Shown here in pieces: positions 1 to 11,800 of a DNA stretch of 64,000 nt. Source of the DNA: Oopsacas minuta. Lineage: Eukaryota > Porifera > Hexactinellida > Lyssacinosida > Leucopsacidae. The position numbers were made by a program, and so were the translations under genes. How positions within the stretch are numbered: position 1 is the first letter of the stretch; each line of letters starts with the position of its first letter. The stretch covers positions 79,360 through 143,359 of the forward strand of contig JAKMXF010000327.1 in NCBI GenBank assembly GCA_024704765.1. The letters run 5' to 3'. The notes under the pieces are model-generated. The model searched no databases and was not told where the DNA came from. It worked only from the letters and a program-made list of their open reading frames with translations.

Positions 1-2044
1 TGGATAGAGCGTTTAAAGCTTGTAGTTGAGCACAAGGGAGACTACTTTGAACATTTATAGTAGCATTTGAGGCTTATCTCACTTATATAATACAAATATT
101 CTAAGAGTTACGAATTAAATGAATACCCTTTGTATATATCAATTATTGTTTGCTTGTTTGTCTGTCAGTTTGTCCGTTGTTAAGGAAATGGTTTATGGCA
201 TGCTATTTTGAATTTCGATAAATATGATGTAAAACTAGTTATGTATTTATCGTATAAAATTCAATATGCGTAATTCAATAGAACTTTGCTAAAATATATT
301 AATATATTCTGAATTCGATTTTCACACATTAGGAATGAATCTTATGTAAATGAATTGGTTGTTTTTATGAGAATAAAGTTAGCAAATTAGACAAATCTGA
401 GAATATCTTGACATAAGCTATGAGGGTACAGGCAAGCAGTTAATACCATTAGTATTAGCATACCAAATGTTGGTTCAGTTGGAACCTGACCAACCGGACC
501 GTCTCCTTCGGCCATGGGGTAATAATCGCAATCTCCTTAATCCCAATTTTTCAAAGTATGTCAGATGTAAATTAATTATTGTTTTTCTTAATAGAATAAC
601 ATTTATCAATTAACTAACGAATACATGATCGCGGACCTAAGGGCAGTCTATTTGGATAATAATGTATACCTCGAGGCGCTTTGCGCCTCGTTATCGCAAA
701 ACCACGAGCTAAAGGCTCATATACCATTAAAATATAATTGATATGATAATTGTTGTACAACTAAGCATAACTATAATGAAACTGTTAGAATTCAAGAATT
801 TACATTCTTTTGGTAATGGAATGCTTTGGACATAAATATTTTGTATAGAAGGATATATTTATGCTCAGAGTGTGCGGATCTCATCTAACAATTGTAATAA
901 ACAGCGATAGATACGCTGGGCCATAAGCTTGCGAGAAAAGTTCAACAATCTTGGATTGGAAGACACATATTAAAAAGGAAAATTACTGTGTAATGCGAAA
1001 ACCACGGGCATAAATGCTGTAGGGACGGAGTCACAGGGTACATATCTAAATGTTACAGGTCCCTCCACATTAATTTGGTAATTAGACAGGCTGGCTCCCA
1101 ACATTGATTATTTAGTGTGGGGACCGGATGCTAGTGCTAAACTCTCTCCGATCCTAGTGAATGTAAGTTTGCACTTATAATTTTCTAAATATTAACATTT
1201 GACATACTTAATTCTAATACAGTACTAGGAATAAATATATTTTATATACATACATAGAGGATTTTTTCCATTCGGAGGGTTTAAATTGAGACTGTCAGTT
1301 ATATTTAAGAATTCCTATAAGCTAAGTCTTTCTATATAATTATGTATTAATTAGAGTTATGATATACCATAGAATTGTAGGAGTCTCACAGATTCTTATT
1401 ATTCTCTCACGGCCGCATATATAGATTTCAATCCATCAAGATTTTATATAATACAAAATGATCTCTGATAAACAAATTCAATTCGAGGGACCGAAGTAGC
1501 AGTTTAAGATACATCGGAATGTTATCTGGCCTATAATATATCGTGGGTATATTCTGTCCTAACTTAGATTATACCTTGGTATAATCTGGGCCTGGTCTGG
1601 ACTAGATGGTTGATCTGTATGAATTTATTATAAGTTAAGTAATCTCAAATATAATATATTCATAAAATTAGCTTAGAAGACACTTGCCCATTGGGTGGTC
1701 AACTTCCTTAGCTCTAACCCGCTATTATAATAGGTTCCCCTATAAATTACAATCTGCGATAAGCCTACTAAATTTGGCCGATAAATTCTCCCAATAGTCT
1801 CAAAATTGGTATCTACATACTACATTTCCCCCTGATTAGCAGTTGAATCGATATCTCTAGCATCATTTTGAATAATCAAGACTTTCTTATTTAACAAACA
1901 CTATTTGTAAATATTCTTTCTTGTACTGATTACACATTTTTTGTATTCTATCTTGATAATTCTTTCTTTCTAACTGTGAAGGCTCTGGGACTATTTTGTG
2001 TAAAGCGTGCTAAATGCTGTGTTTATTATTATTATTATCTATAC
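1..2044. other. Gene-free AT-rich stretch with repeat remnants
   Basis: No convincing coding region is visible. Positions 121-345 match, in inverted orientation, the repeat at about 11535-11760. Positions 470-515 carry GGTTGG/GACCAACC motifs that recur at 10.75, 12.03, 36.3 and 42.1 kb. At 672-691 there is a short GC-rich hairpin (GAGGCGCtttGCGCCTC). A small palindrome around an AGATTATACC core lies near 1566-1590. Short reading frames here look like chance. Confidence 0.6.
121..345 (+). repeat. Dispersed repeat, inverted relative to 11.5-11.8 kb
   Basis: The order of motifs (GTTTGTCCGTTGT, then GGTTTATGGCATGC, then TATGTATTTATCGT, then ATTCGATTTTCACAC) is found on the opposite strand between about 11535 and 11760 at visibly diverged identity. 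Related pieces occur at 47.3 and 51.9 kb. No terminal repeats or coding content are seen, so the class is unknown. Confidence 0.6.
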
Positions 2045-4229
2045 CAGTGTTTCTCAAAGTGGGCCGTAGAGCCCCTGGAGGGCGCTGTGGGTTATAGAAA
2101 GCGAAACAGAGATACGACCTCACGTCAAAAAGTGGTATCATATTCCTCATTGTTTATTAACAATAGGTGCTAACAAATACTTCAATGATCAAAGCCATTT
2201 ACAGTGGTAATACTCTTGGTGATTATTAACAACAGCTAATCCTTAAAAATGAATGAAGAATTCTTTTGTTATAATGTCTATGGCTTTCCTAATCGAAATA
2301 TAATTATCACTGTTCTTCAAACAAATGTAAACTTCGTAATAGTTAGTAATCTGTTGAATTTCAATATAAATACACACGTAGAAATCTAAACTGGAAGGAA
2401 TTGATCAACTCGATCGAAGAAATGAATAGTAAAAAGAAGTGAAGACAGTATAGTGCTGATTATATCAAATATGGATTTGTTAAATCTCCTTCCAATGAAC
2501 AACTCCTAATTCCAATGTGTTTGTTGTGCGAACAAGTTTTTTTAATGAGGGAATGAGACCATCAAGAATGATTGATCATCTGAAATCGCGCCACAGTGAT
2601 AAGGTAGAGAAAGATGTGCAATTCTTCATTAAATTGAGAGACAGCCGCAAAACAATGGGCGGAATCTTTAGAAAAATAGATAGACAAAACATTGATGGTT
2701 TGGTTGCCTCCTATAACATTTCGTTACTAATTGCAAAATCTGGTAAGCCACATACAATTGGTGAAAAACTCATTTTACCTGCAATCCAGGAAGCAGTTAC
2801 AATTGTCATGCATTCAGATGGGGGAAGTGTGATTAAGTCCATTCCGTTAAGCAATGATACTGTGGCTAGTGATGTTGAGAAAACACTATACAGTATACTT
2901 AAAACAACGGAATTTTCTCTTCAAATTGACGAATCCACATTGCCAGGTAACGAAGCACTGCTCTTTGCATATGTCCGATATATTCTCGAAGGAATAATGT
3001 TTGAAGAAATGTTATTTGCTAGACCACTAGTAACTGATACAAAAGGTGAATCTATCTACAAAGTCATGGAAAATTTCTTTCAGGAAAAGGAAATTCCCAT
3101 GAATAATATCATGCTTGTGCAACAGATGGGGCGCCAGCTATGATTGGTAGGCATCGTGGTTTCATTTCGTACTTGAAGAAGGCTGTGCCTGAGGTTTTCG
3201 CTATTCACTGCGTCGTCTATCGAGAACATTTGGTTGCAAAACATCTAAGTGGTCGCTTGCACAACTCATTATATATCGTCATTACTGTTATTAATAAAAC
3301 CAAAGCTTCCACACTCAAGGAAAGAATATTTCGCCAAATATGTCTCGAATACGAAACAGAATTTGAACGTCTGGCTACATCTGATTTCGCTGCACTGACA
3401 AGCTGCATTAACTGAGGGTTCTCTTCCTCTAAAAATTCTAAAATGCTTACTTGACTGACATTTTTGATAAGTTCGACATAATGAACTTGCAATTACAAGG
3501 TAATTTAGTCACTCTGGTCAAGTGCAAAACTGTTGTCAGCTCCTTCATAGGGAAACTAACGTTATTTAAACAAAATATCGGTTGACGAGAATTTTACCAG
3601 TTTCCTCACCTAGCAGGACTCCAAATTTTAGTGACGATTGCTAGCTTATTGTGAACATCTTGAAGTACTGAAAGCGTATATGATCAAGCGATTCACTGAC
3701 TTGTTGGAACTTGAACCGCCTCATAGGCTAATTGACCCTTTCTGTGTGGATGCCTCAACAGTTCCACTCTATTTGCAGGAAGAGCTGATGGACTTGCAAA
3801 GTGATTGCGAGGAAAAAGCTCATTTTACAATGATGGGGTATGAACGATTTTGGATTGCAGTCGCAGGACGAAATAAATTTCCCAATTTGTGGAAAGTGGC
3901 AAAACTGCTAGTTCTGGCGTTTCCGACATCATATCTCGTTGAGAGAGGTTTTAGTGCAGTCGTTCAATTACTAACGAAGCAAAGAAATAGACTCGATATT
4001 TCTCAATACAGAGATTTGAGATTGCTGCTAACTGATATGAAACCAGATGTAAACGGGATTATCGACGAACATCACGCTCAAGTACACCCTTCTCATTAAT
4101 TGATAAATACTACTTATTATCATTAAACAAATACGAGTGTAGAAAATATTTAGACTTTCTGGAGGGGGGCGGTATCGAGGGAATATTGTTGACAAGGGGC
4201 GCTGTCCGGAAAAAATTTGAGAAACACTG
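2045..4229 (+). mobile_element. hAT element (ZBED5/Buster-like), decayed, ends intact
   Basis: The left end CAGTGTTTCTCAAA (2045) and right end TTTGAGAAACACTG (ending 4229) are inverted copies. The 8 bases outside each end, ATCTATAC (2037-2044) and ATCTTTAC (4230-4237), match at 7 of 8 positions, which is the target duplication length of hAT elements. Sub-terminal GGGCGCT-type sequence is also shared between the two ends. The interior encodes a broken hAT transposase. Size is 2185 bp. Element boundaries are firm; activity is excluded by the coding damage. Confidence 0.92.
2517..4099 (+). pseudogene. hAT transposase remnant, ZBED5/FAM200-like
   Basis: Three frames can be chained. Positions 2517-3143 hold the N-terminal part, ending a BED-type region (RPSRMIDHLKSRH) and followed by the typical LLIAKSGKPHTIGEKLILPA and LQIDESTLPGNEALL blocks. 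Positions 3140-3415 continue one frame over (YLKKAVPEVFAIHCVVYREH). Positions 3638-4099 hold the C-terminal dimerisation region (FPTSYLVERGFSAVVQLLTK). The frameshift near 3140, the stop at 3415, and a deleted and stop-riddled stretch at 3415-3637 show it is dead. In that gap the remains of the LEFLEE and LQLQG motifs are still readable. These blocks are characteristic of the hAT transposases domesticated in vertebrates as ZBED5 and FAM200; here it lies inside intact terminal repeats, so it is a transposon and not a domesticated gene. Confidence 0.9.
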
Positions 4230-4404
4230 ATCTTTACTATTAAAACGCAATTAATCTGTATATATAGAGAAGGGTGCCTCAGTTGCCTCTTTTATTAGAA
4301 AACTTAACTCGCTTGCTACTATCTATGTTCCCAATGCGTATTGATTCACCATATCGTATTTGAATGGAATCCAATATGATCTAGTAGTACTGCAATAGTT
4401 TTTA

Positions 4405-4665
4405 GAAAAGATGCTAGATTTTTGTGCCTTTTGTTCGATTTTCTACCCAATTTGGTGAGAAATGAAGTTTGATCATGCCTAGAGATCTGAAAAATTGGAA
4501 TTGTGTAGTAATCTGTCAAGATTGGTTATCGAATAATGTTTTTCACCGAAAAGAACCCTCCTCCAAACTACTCACTCCCAAGTTTTCAGATATCTAGACA
4601 TGATCAAACTACATTATTCATCAAAAATTGGACGAAAACCGTACAAAAAGCACAAAAAGTCAGCA
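4405..4665. repeat. Inverted repeat, about 95-bp arms
   Basis: The arm at about 4405-4500 is the reverse complement of about 4568-4665; the best-conserved core is GTTTGATCATG...CTAGA.ATCTGAAAA. The spacer is about 70 bp. It is probably a fold-back non-autonomous element; no target duplication was identified. Confidence 0.7.
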
Positions 4666-4685
4666 CAATTACAAAACCCCCAGGG

Positions 4686-5215
4686 CTGATTATTTGACAT
4701 ACAGGGGTATTTTTGGGCCCCCCCTCCCATACCTATGACGAAATTATGACGTCATTACCACTTTTTGGATTTTCGAAAAATCACATTATTAACCACTGCT
4801 CAATATACTTGATAGAGATTGAAATTTAAATCACAATGCACCCTCAATGTGACAAATATTCTGACGTCATGATTCTGACCAAAAGCTAATTCATCATGGG
4901 ATTATTACGTCATAATGACTGTAATAAAATCCAATTTTTGAGCATTTCATACTACTACATAGACACGAAGTGCTCAGAATACTAACCTAAAGCCACGTAA
5001 GAGTATCCAGTATTGTTTCCACAGGCCATAAATGGAATTTGGATGGACCATGGATAATATAAAATTAATATTTCCACAAATAACTAACCCGGAGGCACAT
5101 AGTGCTGAGTATATCTCGTCGCGTAGCGACCAAAGCATCAAAAAATGTAGCTGTTTAATGTTTAAGCTAAGCTGAGGCCCTAAGCAGTCGAAGCGGGCTA
5201 GATATTATAAATAAT
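4686..5215 (+). repeat. Dispersed repeat with TGACGTCA palindromes, copy 1
   Basis: This copy aligns along most of its length with about 55148-55815 (same strand) and about 54560-55055 (opposite strand). Shared landmarks in order are: ACATACAGGGGTATTTT, ATGACGTCATT, CACTGCTCA.TATACTTGATAGA, CCTCAATGTGACAAAT, CTGACGTCATGATTCTGACC, a short hairpin around CACGAAGTGC, CATGGATAATAT, and CTAAGC..TCG.AAGCGGGCTAG at the 3' end. There is no open frame. It may be a non-autonomous DNA element; its ends are not sharply defined here. Confidence 0.75.
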
Positions 5216-5279
5216 GTAGAAATAGATTTGAAAATGTCAAAATTGGAATATATAAATCCGAATAACCCTGGCCAATAGT

Positions 5280-5525
5280 TGAAACGAATTCTCAGCATCG
5301 TTTTGAAATATTTCAAAAAGGTGTTAAAATATGATTAATCAAATGATAAATGTGTGAATTAGTTACTTACGAGCTCTGAAAATCTCAGAATTAGAATATA
5401 CGCACCCAATTACCCCTGACAACAAATTAAAACCTAATCTCCAGATTGCTTTTTAATTTTACATAGAAGGGTGTGAAAATATGATTAATTACCAAAATGG
5501 TGCGAAAATTTCACTTTAGAAAAAA
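5280..5525 (+). repeat. Dispersed non-coding repeat, also inverted at 44.3-44.6 kb
   Basis: Motifs such as GTGTGAAAATATGATTAATTACCAAAA and CACCCAATTACCCCTGACAA recur in reverse complement at about 44340-44600, with a further piece at about 50215-50340. No coding potential or terminal structure is visible. Confidence 0.6.
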
Positions 5526-5667
5526 TTCATCCCCAAGGTGCAAATCCCCGACCCAAAATGTATATGTGTACCAATTTATGCTAATCGGAATGCTAGATTT
5601 CGGACGGCCGCGGAAACGGAGGCACGGACTGACGTACTTCTGTCGTACATCGTCCATGTCATTAGGG

Positions 5668-5767
5668 CAGCGGTTCCCAACCTAGGGTCCATGGACCAAT
5701 GGTGGTCCACAGAATGTATTAAAATTGGTATAGGGGGTCCACGGGTGAAAATGGTCGCTCACCGCTG
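5668..5767. mobile_element. 100-bp hAT-type MITE with perfect 8-bp TSD
   Basis: The element starts CAGCGGTTCCCAACC (5668) and ends GCTCACCGCTG (5767). It is flanked on both sides by CATTAGGG (5660-5667 and 5768-5775), a perfect 8-bp duplication. The diverged copy of the surrounding repeat at about 57000-57130 has the single uninterrupted site CATTAGGA (57093-57100), that is, an empty target site. Together these define the insertion to the base. Confidence 0.93.
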
Positions 5768-5805
5768 CATTAGGGCATCTCTCTATATGAGCTGTACTAA
5801 AAAAT

Positions 5806-6830
5806 TATCCAGCCGAAAGATGGCCATATAATTTTCATGATTAGAATAGTGAAAATTCGTGCTGGAGGTATTACTAGACATTTGATAGAATTAAACTGGG
5901 GCCTCTCTAATTGTCCATCAGTGGGCATCGGCGTCCGAAGAGGAAATTAAAGAACCTTCTGGACAATTAGAGAATTCTAAGTGAATAAATATTACGAGAT
6001 TTATGTGTGAACAAGTGGACAATTAGGAACCCGCTGTAGCTACAAATTTGAGAACCGTCATGATATAATTTCTGTGATTTCCAAGGCTTTCAAATCAAAA
6101 TTCAAAGGTAATTTTCGTGATCTGCATCAAATTTTCAGCAGTTTGATACATATTGACCATATATGGAGGGATTTTGCCTAGCAACGCAATATTTACCAAG
6201 GAATGTGATAACATTCCATTCTCAATACTTGTGATAATTAGATACAATATAAAACGTTTATCCCCATGGCTAACGAGTCGTTAATGATTCAGGATTAATC
6301 ACAAGATGTAGGATAATCTTAGACTATTCACATTTACAATTTTCTTTACATTTTCTCATACAGTCGAAACCGGTTTTTCTAATATTTCTTTGGAGGAAAA
6401 TAAAGTAAGATAAAACAGATGGAAAATTTATGCAAATTCCACATTCTTTGCAATCTGAGCAAGATAAAATCGTTAGAATAAAACGAGTCCGCTTTCAACT
6501 ATACATATTTGGACCAGCTGAGATAAATCAATTCATAGTTACGATTTATTAACAAGACGATAAAATCGTGTATTTATGTAAGTATACGTATGAGAAATAT
6601 CAATAAAATTAGGGGACCACAGAGATCGATGTAATAAAATCGATTTATGCATGAATAGACTCGGCCTAGCGGCGTCGAACAAGGGGTCACTTGATGGATT
6701 TGTGAAAAAATGGAATGTTCTCATATTTTCTGAGGAATTTTTGCGTTGCTAGGGAAAATCCATCCAAATATGGCCAATATGTACATCAAACTGCTGGAAA
6801 TTTGATGCTGAGCACGAATATGATCATAAA
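5806..6830. repeat. Composite dispersed repeat with internal inverted arms
   Basis: Positions 5806-6060 match about 17232-17410 (AGATGGCCATATAATTTTC, GAGGTATTACTAGA, AACCGTCATGATA). Positions about 6100-6230 are inverted relative to about 6710-6830 (CAGCAGTTTGAT..ACATATTG.CCATAT and CCTAGCAACGCAA). The right arm with its GGCGTCGAACA..GGGTCAC segment is related to 56640-56830 and 47730-47870. No coding capacity is seen. It is likely a decayed non-autonomous DNA transposon whose outer ends I could not fix. Confidence 0.6.
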
Positions 6831-7068
6831 AAGTTGAGGTGAAAACAATTGAATTAGTTAGCCTACTTTTACAACACTGGCGATTATTATTGTGCACCAA
6901 GTTTAGACTCCGAAATTTTCAATTTCTGGGAGTCTGTTTGTAGTAGACATTTAGTCTGTTGATTAATACAGCTAGTAGATGACCGCGTTTGTTGGAATTT
7001 ATTAGGGGTTAAATCCTATTTTGACTCGACTATATTCTTAATAAATACTCATAAGTTCATAGTTAATA

Positions 7069-7221
7069 CAGTAGAACTCGGTTGGTACTTGCTTTCCACC
7101 TAAACGAATTATATCAGCAATCCTTGGATTACTCGTAAAGGAAGAATATTCGGATAAGATGTGCTTCTGTTAGTAATGATTCTTGCTTCCTGAGGCAGTA
7201 TGTCTTATCCGAGTCCTACTG
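7069..7221. mobile_element. 153-bp TA-flanked MITE (pogo-like ends)
   Basis: It begins CAGTAGAACTCGG (7069) and ends CCGAGTCCTACTG (7221), with TA directly outside both ends (7067-7068 and 7222-7223). TA duplications and CAGT-type ends fit the Tc1/mariner/pogo superfamily. A related pair of ends of almost the same spacing is at 46811-46964. Confidence 0.8.
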
Positions 7222-7223
7222 TA

Positions 7224-9065
7224 TATTACTACTCTGTTACACTTTCTCCCTTGAGCTATAAAACTCCCATAAATCCTCTCTTGATGGCTAATAGAGCTCA
7301 CCGACGTGTGTTGGACCCCCTATGTTTACCTATTATTTATAGTTAACATGCTAATATAGACTTGTCTTATAAGTACAAGAGCATTCCAGTCCTGTCCAGT
7401 GGATTCCAACTATAGACCCAGTTTCCCAAAAACACTCTATAACCGAACATGTAAGAATATAGGTTAATCGCTTAATGCATATTTTTTGAATCTGTTGAGC
7501 ATGAGTAACATACAGCAGAGCATTTATGAATAAACTATTATGTCTATTTGGTCATGTCTCAGGTGTTTGATGATAATATCATGATTCGACGAAAAAATAA
7601 TAATAATAGACCCTAAGCGCCACCTGCAAACTATCTCATCAACCTTAGACATTCTTGACGTAACCATGTAAAATTAACACAATATTGCGATGAATAAATA
7701 ATGAAAGCTCCATATTAGTAACTAGGTGAAGGTTAGAATTTCATTAGTCGGTTATATCGTAGCATTCCATTCCAATAATTTCAATTATATAATTATACAT
7801 AATGTATGTTATAATCTTCTTTGTTCAATGAATTGATATAATCATATATGTTCAGCTGAGCTTTGTTTTCGTAAGTTCAAAGTGGATAAAACAGAAGCTA
7901 GAACTACGCTTTTAGAGCCGCAGTGATATGTTATACTATCTTGTCCTTGTTCGAAGTATTTTCTACAAATTTGACTTGGTAGCATTCTATATTCTAACAA
8001 ACATTTAGCTGATCGCTTCGGAGTAAAATATAATGTCCATATGTATGTTCCTTTTTGGGCGGTATTTATGTGATTCATATTTAGTTAAATTGAGAGCAAG
8101 TCTCTAAGTATAATTCGAAAATAATTAATGCAATGTACGTGTAGTCGTGTAAAGTAATTTTTACTGTTCCCGTGTAATAGCCCAGATTATACCTCCTTCC
8201 TAGAATATAAAACTTTCCGGGTCATGGACAATTACCATCGGGTGTGCACTGAGGGTCACGATCTAACACCCTATACTACTTTTTATTTTTCCCATAGAGA
8301 TTGTATTAGTTTATATTGACTGTTGAATACTAGGACCAAAATCGAAGTAGTACAGTATATGACGGTACATGCTAATAAATCCTAAGAAGCTTAGTACACT
8401 TAGATTTTTGGTTCTTTTGAAGTTTGTGAGAAAACAAAATTCGAAGCCACGAATTTTCTGACACAGAAGAGGATGAATTAGAATTATTAGATATTATTTG
8501 ATTTAACATAAATAAATAAGGAGGACACGAAACGATTCTACCAGTTAGAATCTTAAGTCAACCATAAACATTGCAACGATAAAATTGGATGCAACAAGGC
8601 AACATATATATACACACAGGTAGGACATTGTTGCATGGATTAATTAAATTTTGATACAACATAGTTTCAGGAAAATAGAAAATGTTCCTATCTCCATGCA
8701 ACAGGATTCTTGCAAATTAGATGAGAGCACCAATTAAATGCTGAATAATGCATTCAACTTATGCAAAATAAGTGGAATTTACAAAATCGACATAACAAAT
8801 GCATTAACATAGTTTTTTTCGGTTTAATAGACAAGGCTCCTTGCCCATATGCCAGAAGTCTGGTTGCGGCAGGGAAGCATTCAATCCAGATATTTCAAAA
8901 TACTTGATCACTCTATTTCAGAAAAAGCTATTAACCTTTTGATAATAACCGATTTTCAGACAAAAGCACTGTAAATTAAGCAAAATTATGAAACATATCC
9001 ATTCAAATACATAAAATACTAAATACATTTTATGTTGCCAATAAAATCAGATTATGATAAATATT
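7224..9065. other. Gene-free stretch
   Basis: AT-rich sequence between a MITE and the epoxide hydrolase gene. A short fragment near 8085-8130 (GAGAGCAAGTCTCTAAGTAT) recurs at about 52040. I see no gene, RNA gene or tandem repeat. Confidence 0.55.
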
Positions 9066-10106
9066 TCATTTTGAACCAGGCAAGAAGTCTTGTATTAGTT
9101 TGTTGACATCTCCGGGAGAATCTTGCTGGAGCCAGTGACTTCCCTGTATCGTTTGTACCACTGCTTGCTCTACATATTTATCATAGCCAAACTTGCACTC
9201 TTCTGAGAAGAATTTATCGGAATCTCCGAATAATACTAGCGTAGGCACTTTGATACGATTTCTTGCAGATGGAACAGCTGGCCGTGGCTTCTTAAAAATA
9301 CGCCTATAGTAGTTAAGAGGACAAGTGAATGCTGCTGGTTGAGAGAAGGTATAAAGAAATGCTTGTAAATCGTCAAAAGACATGTTATCTCCGTTCAACA
9401 TCCCACCATACTTAGGATTTAATAATAGAGTTTTCAGAATAAGATAATCATTAGAACTCAACCAATTCTCAGCAAACCATGGGATTTGGAAAGGTAGCAT
9501 GTACCATGGTTTGAAACTAGTTTTTATGTCCCTATTGATAGCATCAAAGTACACTCTACCTAGAGGACAAGATAATATTATTAGTTTACTGAACAGATCA
9601 GGCCTCTTGAATACAGCTTGCCAAGCAACTGCTCCACCCCAATCATGCCCAATAAGAACACAGGAGGTATAACCTAAGGCTGCCACCAGCTCTATTATCT
9701 CCGAGGATATAATGTCTATACCATACTGATCCTGTTGGGGAGGTTTGTCACTCTCCCCATACCCCTTCAAGTCTACAGCTACGACTCTATACTGTAGCTT
9801 AAAGTGGATTATCTGAAAGCGCCACGAGTACCAGAATTCAGGGAATCCATGCAATAGCAGCAGTAAAGGTGCATTATTTGCTCCACTAGATACACAATGT
9901 AGTTTGTTATTATTAACAGTTACGAATGAATGATCTCCATAAGCTGGATCTTGTAGACATGGGGGCGAGGGATAAATTAGACGTGCTCTAAACCATAAAG
10001 ATGGATGAAACAGAAAGTAGAGGAAAGAATATGATAAAAGATATATTGTCTTTACTGCAGAATACGAAATAGCTATAAAGAGCCGTAAGATCTTAGAGAT
10101 AGTCAT
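9066..10106 (-). CDS. Membrane-anchored epoxide hydrolase, EPHX4-like
   Basis: 346 residues in one exon, about the usual length of the animal EPHX3/EPHX4 family. An N-terminal hydrophobic segment (about residues 7-35) would anchor it, probably in the ER. The alpha/beta-hydrolase fold follows: oxyanion motif HGFP at 86-89, nucleophile Asp155 in GHDWGG, cap-domain tyrosine in NYYRR (266/267), acid Asp297 in GDSD, and His324 in GSHW. All catalytic positions are present, so an active enzyme is expected that opens epoxides (fatty-acid or xenobiotic) to diols through an aspartyl-ester intermediate. The first ATG sits directly before the anchor and is a natural start. EPHX4 proper has no settled substrate, so the assignment is to family and not to reaction. 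No neighbour appears functionally linked. Confidence 0.9.
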   Translation of the reverse strand: MTISKILRLFIAISYSAVKTIYLLSYSFLYFLFHPSLWFRARLIYPSPPCLQDPAYGDHSFVTVNNNKLHCVSSGANNAPLLLLLHGFPEFWYSWRFQIIHFKLQYRVVAVDLKGYGESDKPPQQDQYGIDIISSEIIELVAALGYTSCVLIGHDWGGAVAWQAVFKRPDLFSKLIILSCPLGRVYFDAINRDIKTSFKPWYMLPFQIPWFAENWLSSNDYLILKTLLLNPKYGGMLNGDNMSFDDLQAFLYTFSQPAAFTCPLNYYRRIFKKPRPAVPSARNRIKVPTLVLFGDSDKFFSEECKFGYDKYVEQAVVQTIQGSHWLQQDSPGDVNKLIQDFLPGSK

Positions 10107-10419
10107 GAAAATCTAAATGTTTATCAATGATTATGAGCACTTGGCTGAAAACTAATTAGAATTTTTGATCTGATAAATCTAAACAGTGAGCTACGAGTTC
10201 AAATAATGTTGACAGAGAGAGTTTGATCTACGTACGATAAACTATTCTTGGTCTTTTTATAGAAAATAATATTACTAAATCGTATATCTCACGTGAGATT
10301 TTTCACAAATCTTTGAGTGAAACCCATAAAAAAATTTTAGGCCAACCGATCCTCTAGAATTGCATACAGGGTAGTCACCACGGTGAGCATAGGGGGCAAT
10401 GCCCCTGGGAAACCCCCAA

Positions 10420-10900
10420 CCAAAAACTATTTTGCGGGCCAACCGGGAATCACTCCCATCATTATTCGCATTAAGTTGCTTAGCACAACTCAGCAGTCTC
10501 AGGTTACTGTTTTGAATTGTCACAAGTTACCAATTTGGAAATACTTAGGAATAGCATAGTTTCTCCGGGAATTTTGTTTTTGCGGGCCGACTAGTCCAAT
10601 CGCGGACCGCAGGCGGGCTGTGGCCGGGTTTACTATATATTGCGGGCTTCGAGTTGGGCCGCGGTTAGAAATTTAGGCCTGTGTGCAACTCTGGCACGGC
10701 CCACGGGCAAATATAAAAAGTGATATTTTAACATCTTATTACATGGCAGTAAAGGACGGTCTGGTTGGTCAAGTTTCAACCGGACCAACATTTGGACTTC
10801 TAAGAGAAATAGTAATACTCTGTCTGTATTAGTCAACCGGACCAACCTTGGTGGCTCTATATATTTCGTATTGGTCAACCCGACCAATTGAAATCTACTT
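10420..10900. repeat. GC-rich repeat remnants
   Basis: Positions 10424-10720 are unusually GC-rich for this window, with repeated TTGCGGGCC/GGCCCGC-type words that resemble ends of decayed hAT elements. Positions 10750-10890 carry three spaced copies of a GGTTGGTC/GACCAACC motif, the same motif found at 470, 12030, 36330 and 42090. Boundaries are not defined. Confidence 0.5.
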
Positions 10901-11339
10901 TACTTGCCTTCTACTCGCGACTAATTTTACAAAACAGATTCACCTTTTACTATTTGGAATAGTTACCTACATTCATTGAATCTACAGACTGTATGAAATT
11001 ACATTACAAGTAATAACAGTATAATCCTAATAGCCCATAGCCATGGATAATCCAATTATAAATCATTGAGAATTGGAAACAGTAGCGTATCTATGATTTT
11101 GATACTGAGGAAGGGGCAAGACACAATCTTGTGGGTGCTTAAAATTTGACCCAAAAATGCTGAAAGAACGAATAAGAACATCTCAGAACTTATTTTCTAA
11201 CTAATCACCCAGCAAATATGGAAATGTAATTTCCTCACATCAATTACCTTAAATAGGATCTGATATTATTATGAGTTAATTATAGCTTTCTATAATAATT
11301 GATATATGAACAAATATGTATAAATGGAGATTTACCCTC

Positions 11340-11800
11340 CTACGAGCCTTTGGCTCGTCGCTTCGCGATGAACTCGTAGCATTGCGACTCGAGGTATTCA
11401 ATGGACAAACAACAGACAAACGACAATTGAGATTTAATAATTTTGATGTTGTTTACAATATCATATTTGGACTCAGCATACTCAAATACCCAGGATAGTC
11501 GTTGAAAGTATGATTCTACACAATTTTGAATTTGTTTACTTTATATTCATAAAAACAACAATAAATTTACATATGATTAATCCAAAAGTGTGAAAATCGG
11601 ATTCAACATGTTCGATATATTTAGTGAAGTTTTATTCAATTCTATTACTTCCTTGATAAACACGATAAATACATAGTTATGCGACAATTTCAAAATTGCA
11701 TACCATAAATCCTTTCCTTGACAACGGACAAACAAACAGACAACAACTGAGATTTAATAATCTAGATTAACGCGACGAGCGTCGAATTCATAAACAATGA
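11340..11800. repeat. Dispersed repeat cluster, inverted relative to 121-345
   Basis: At 11340-11395 there is a GC-rich segment with CTTCGCGATG-type hairpin words. Positions 11535-11760 are the inverted counterpart of 121-345. The motif ACAAACAACAGACAAACGACAA near 11405 is repeated near 11727. The stretch TTTACTTTATATTCATAA.AAC at 11535 recurs at 47320. No gene is visible between here and 12689. Confidence 0.55.
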
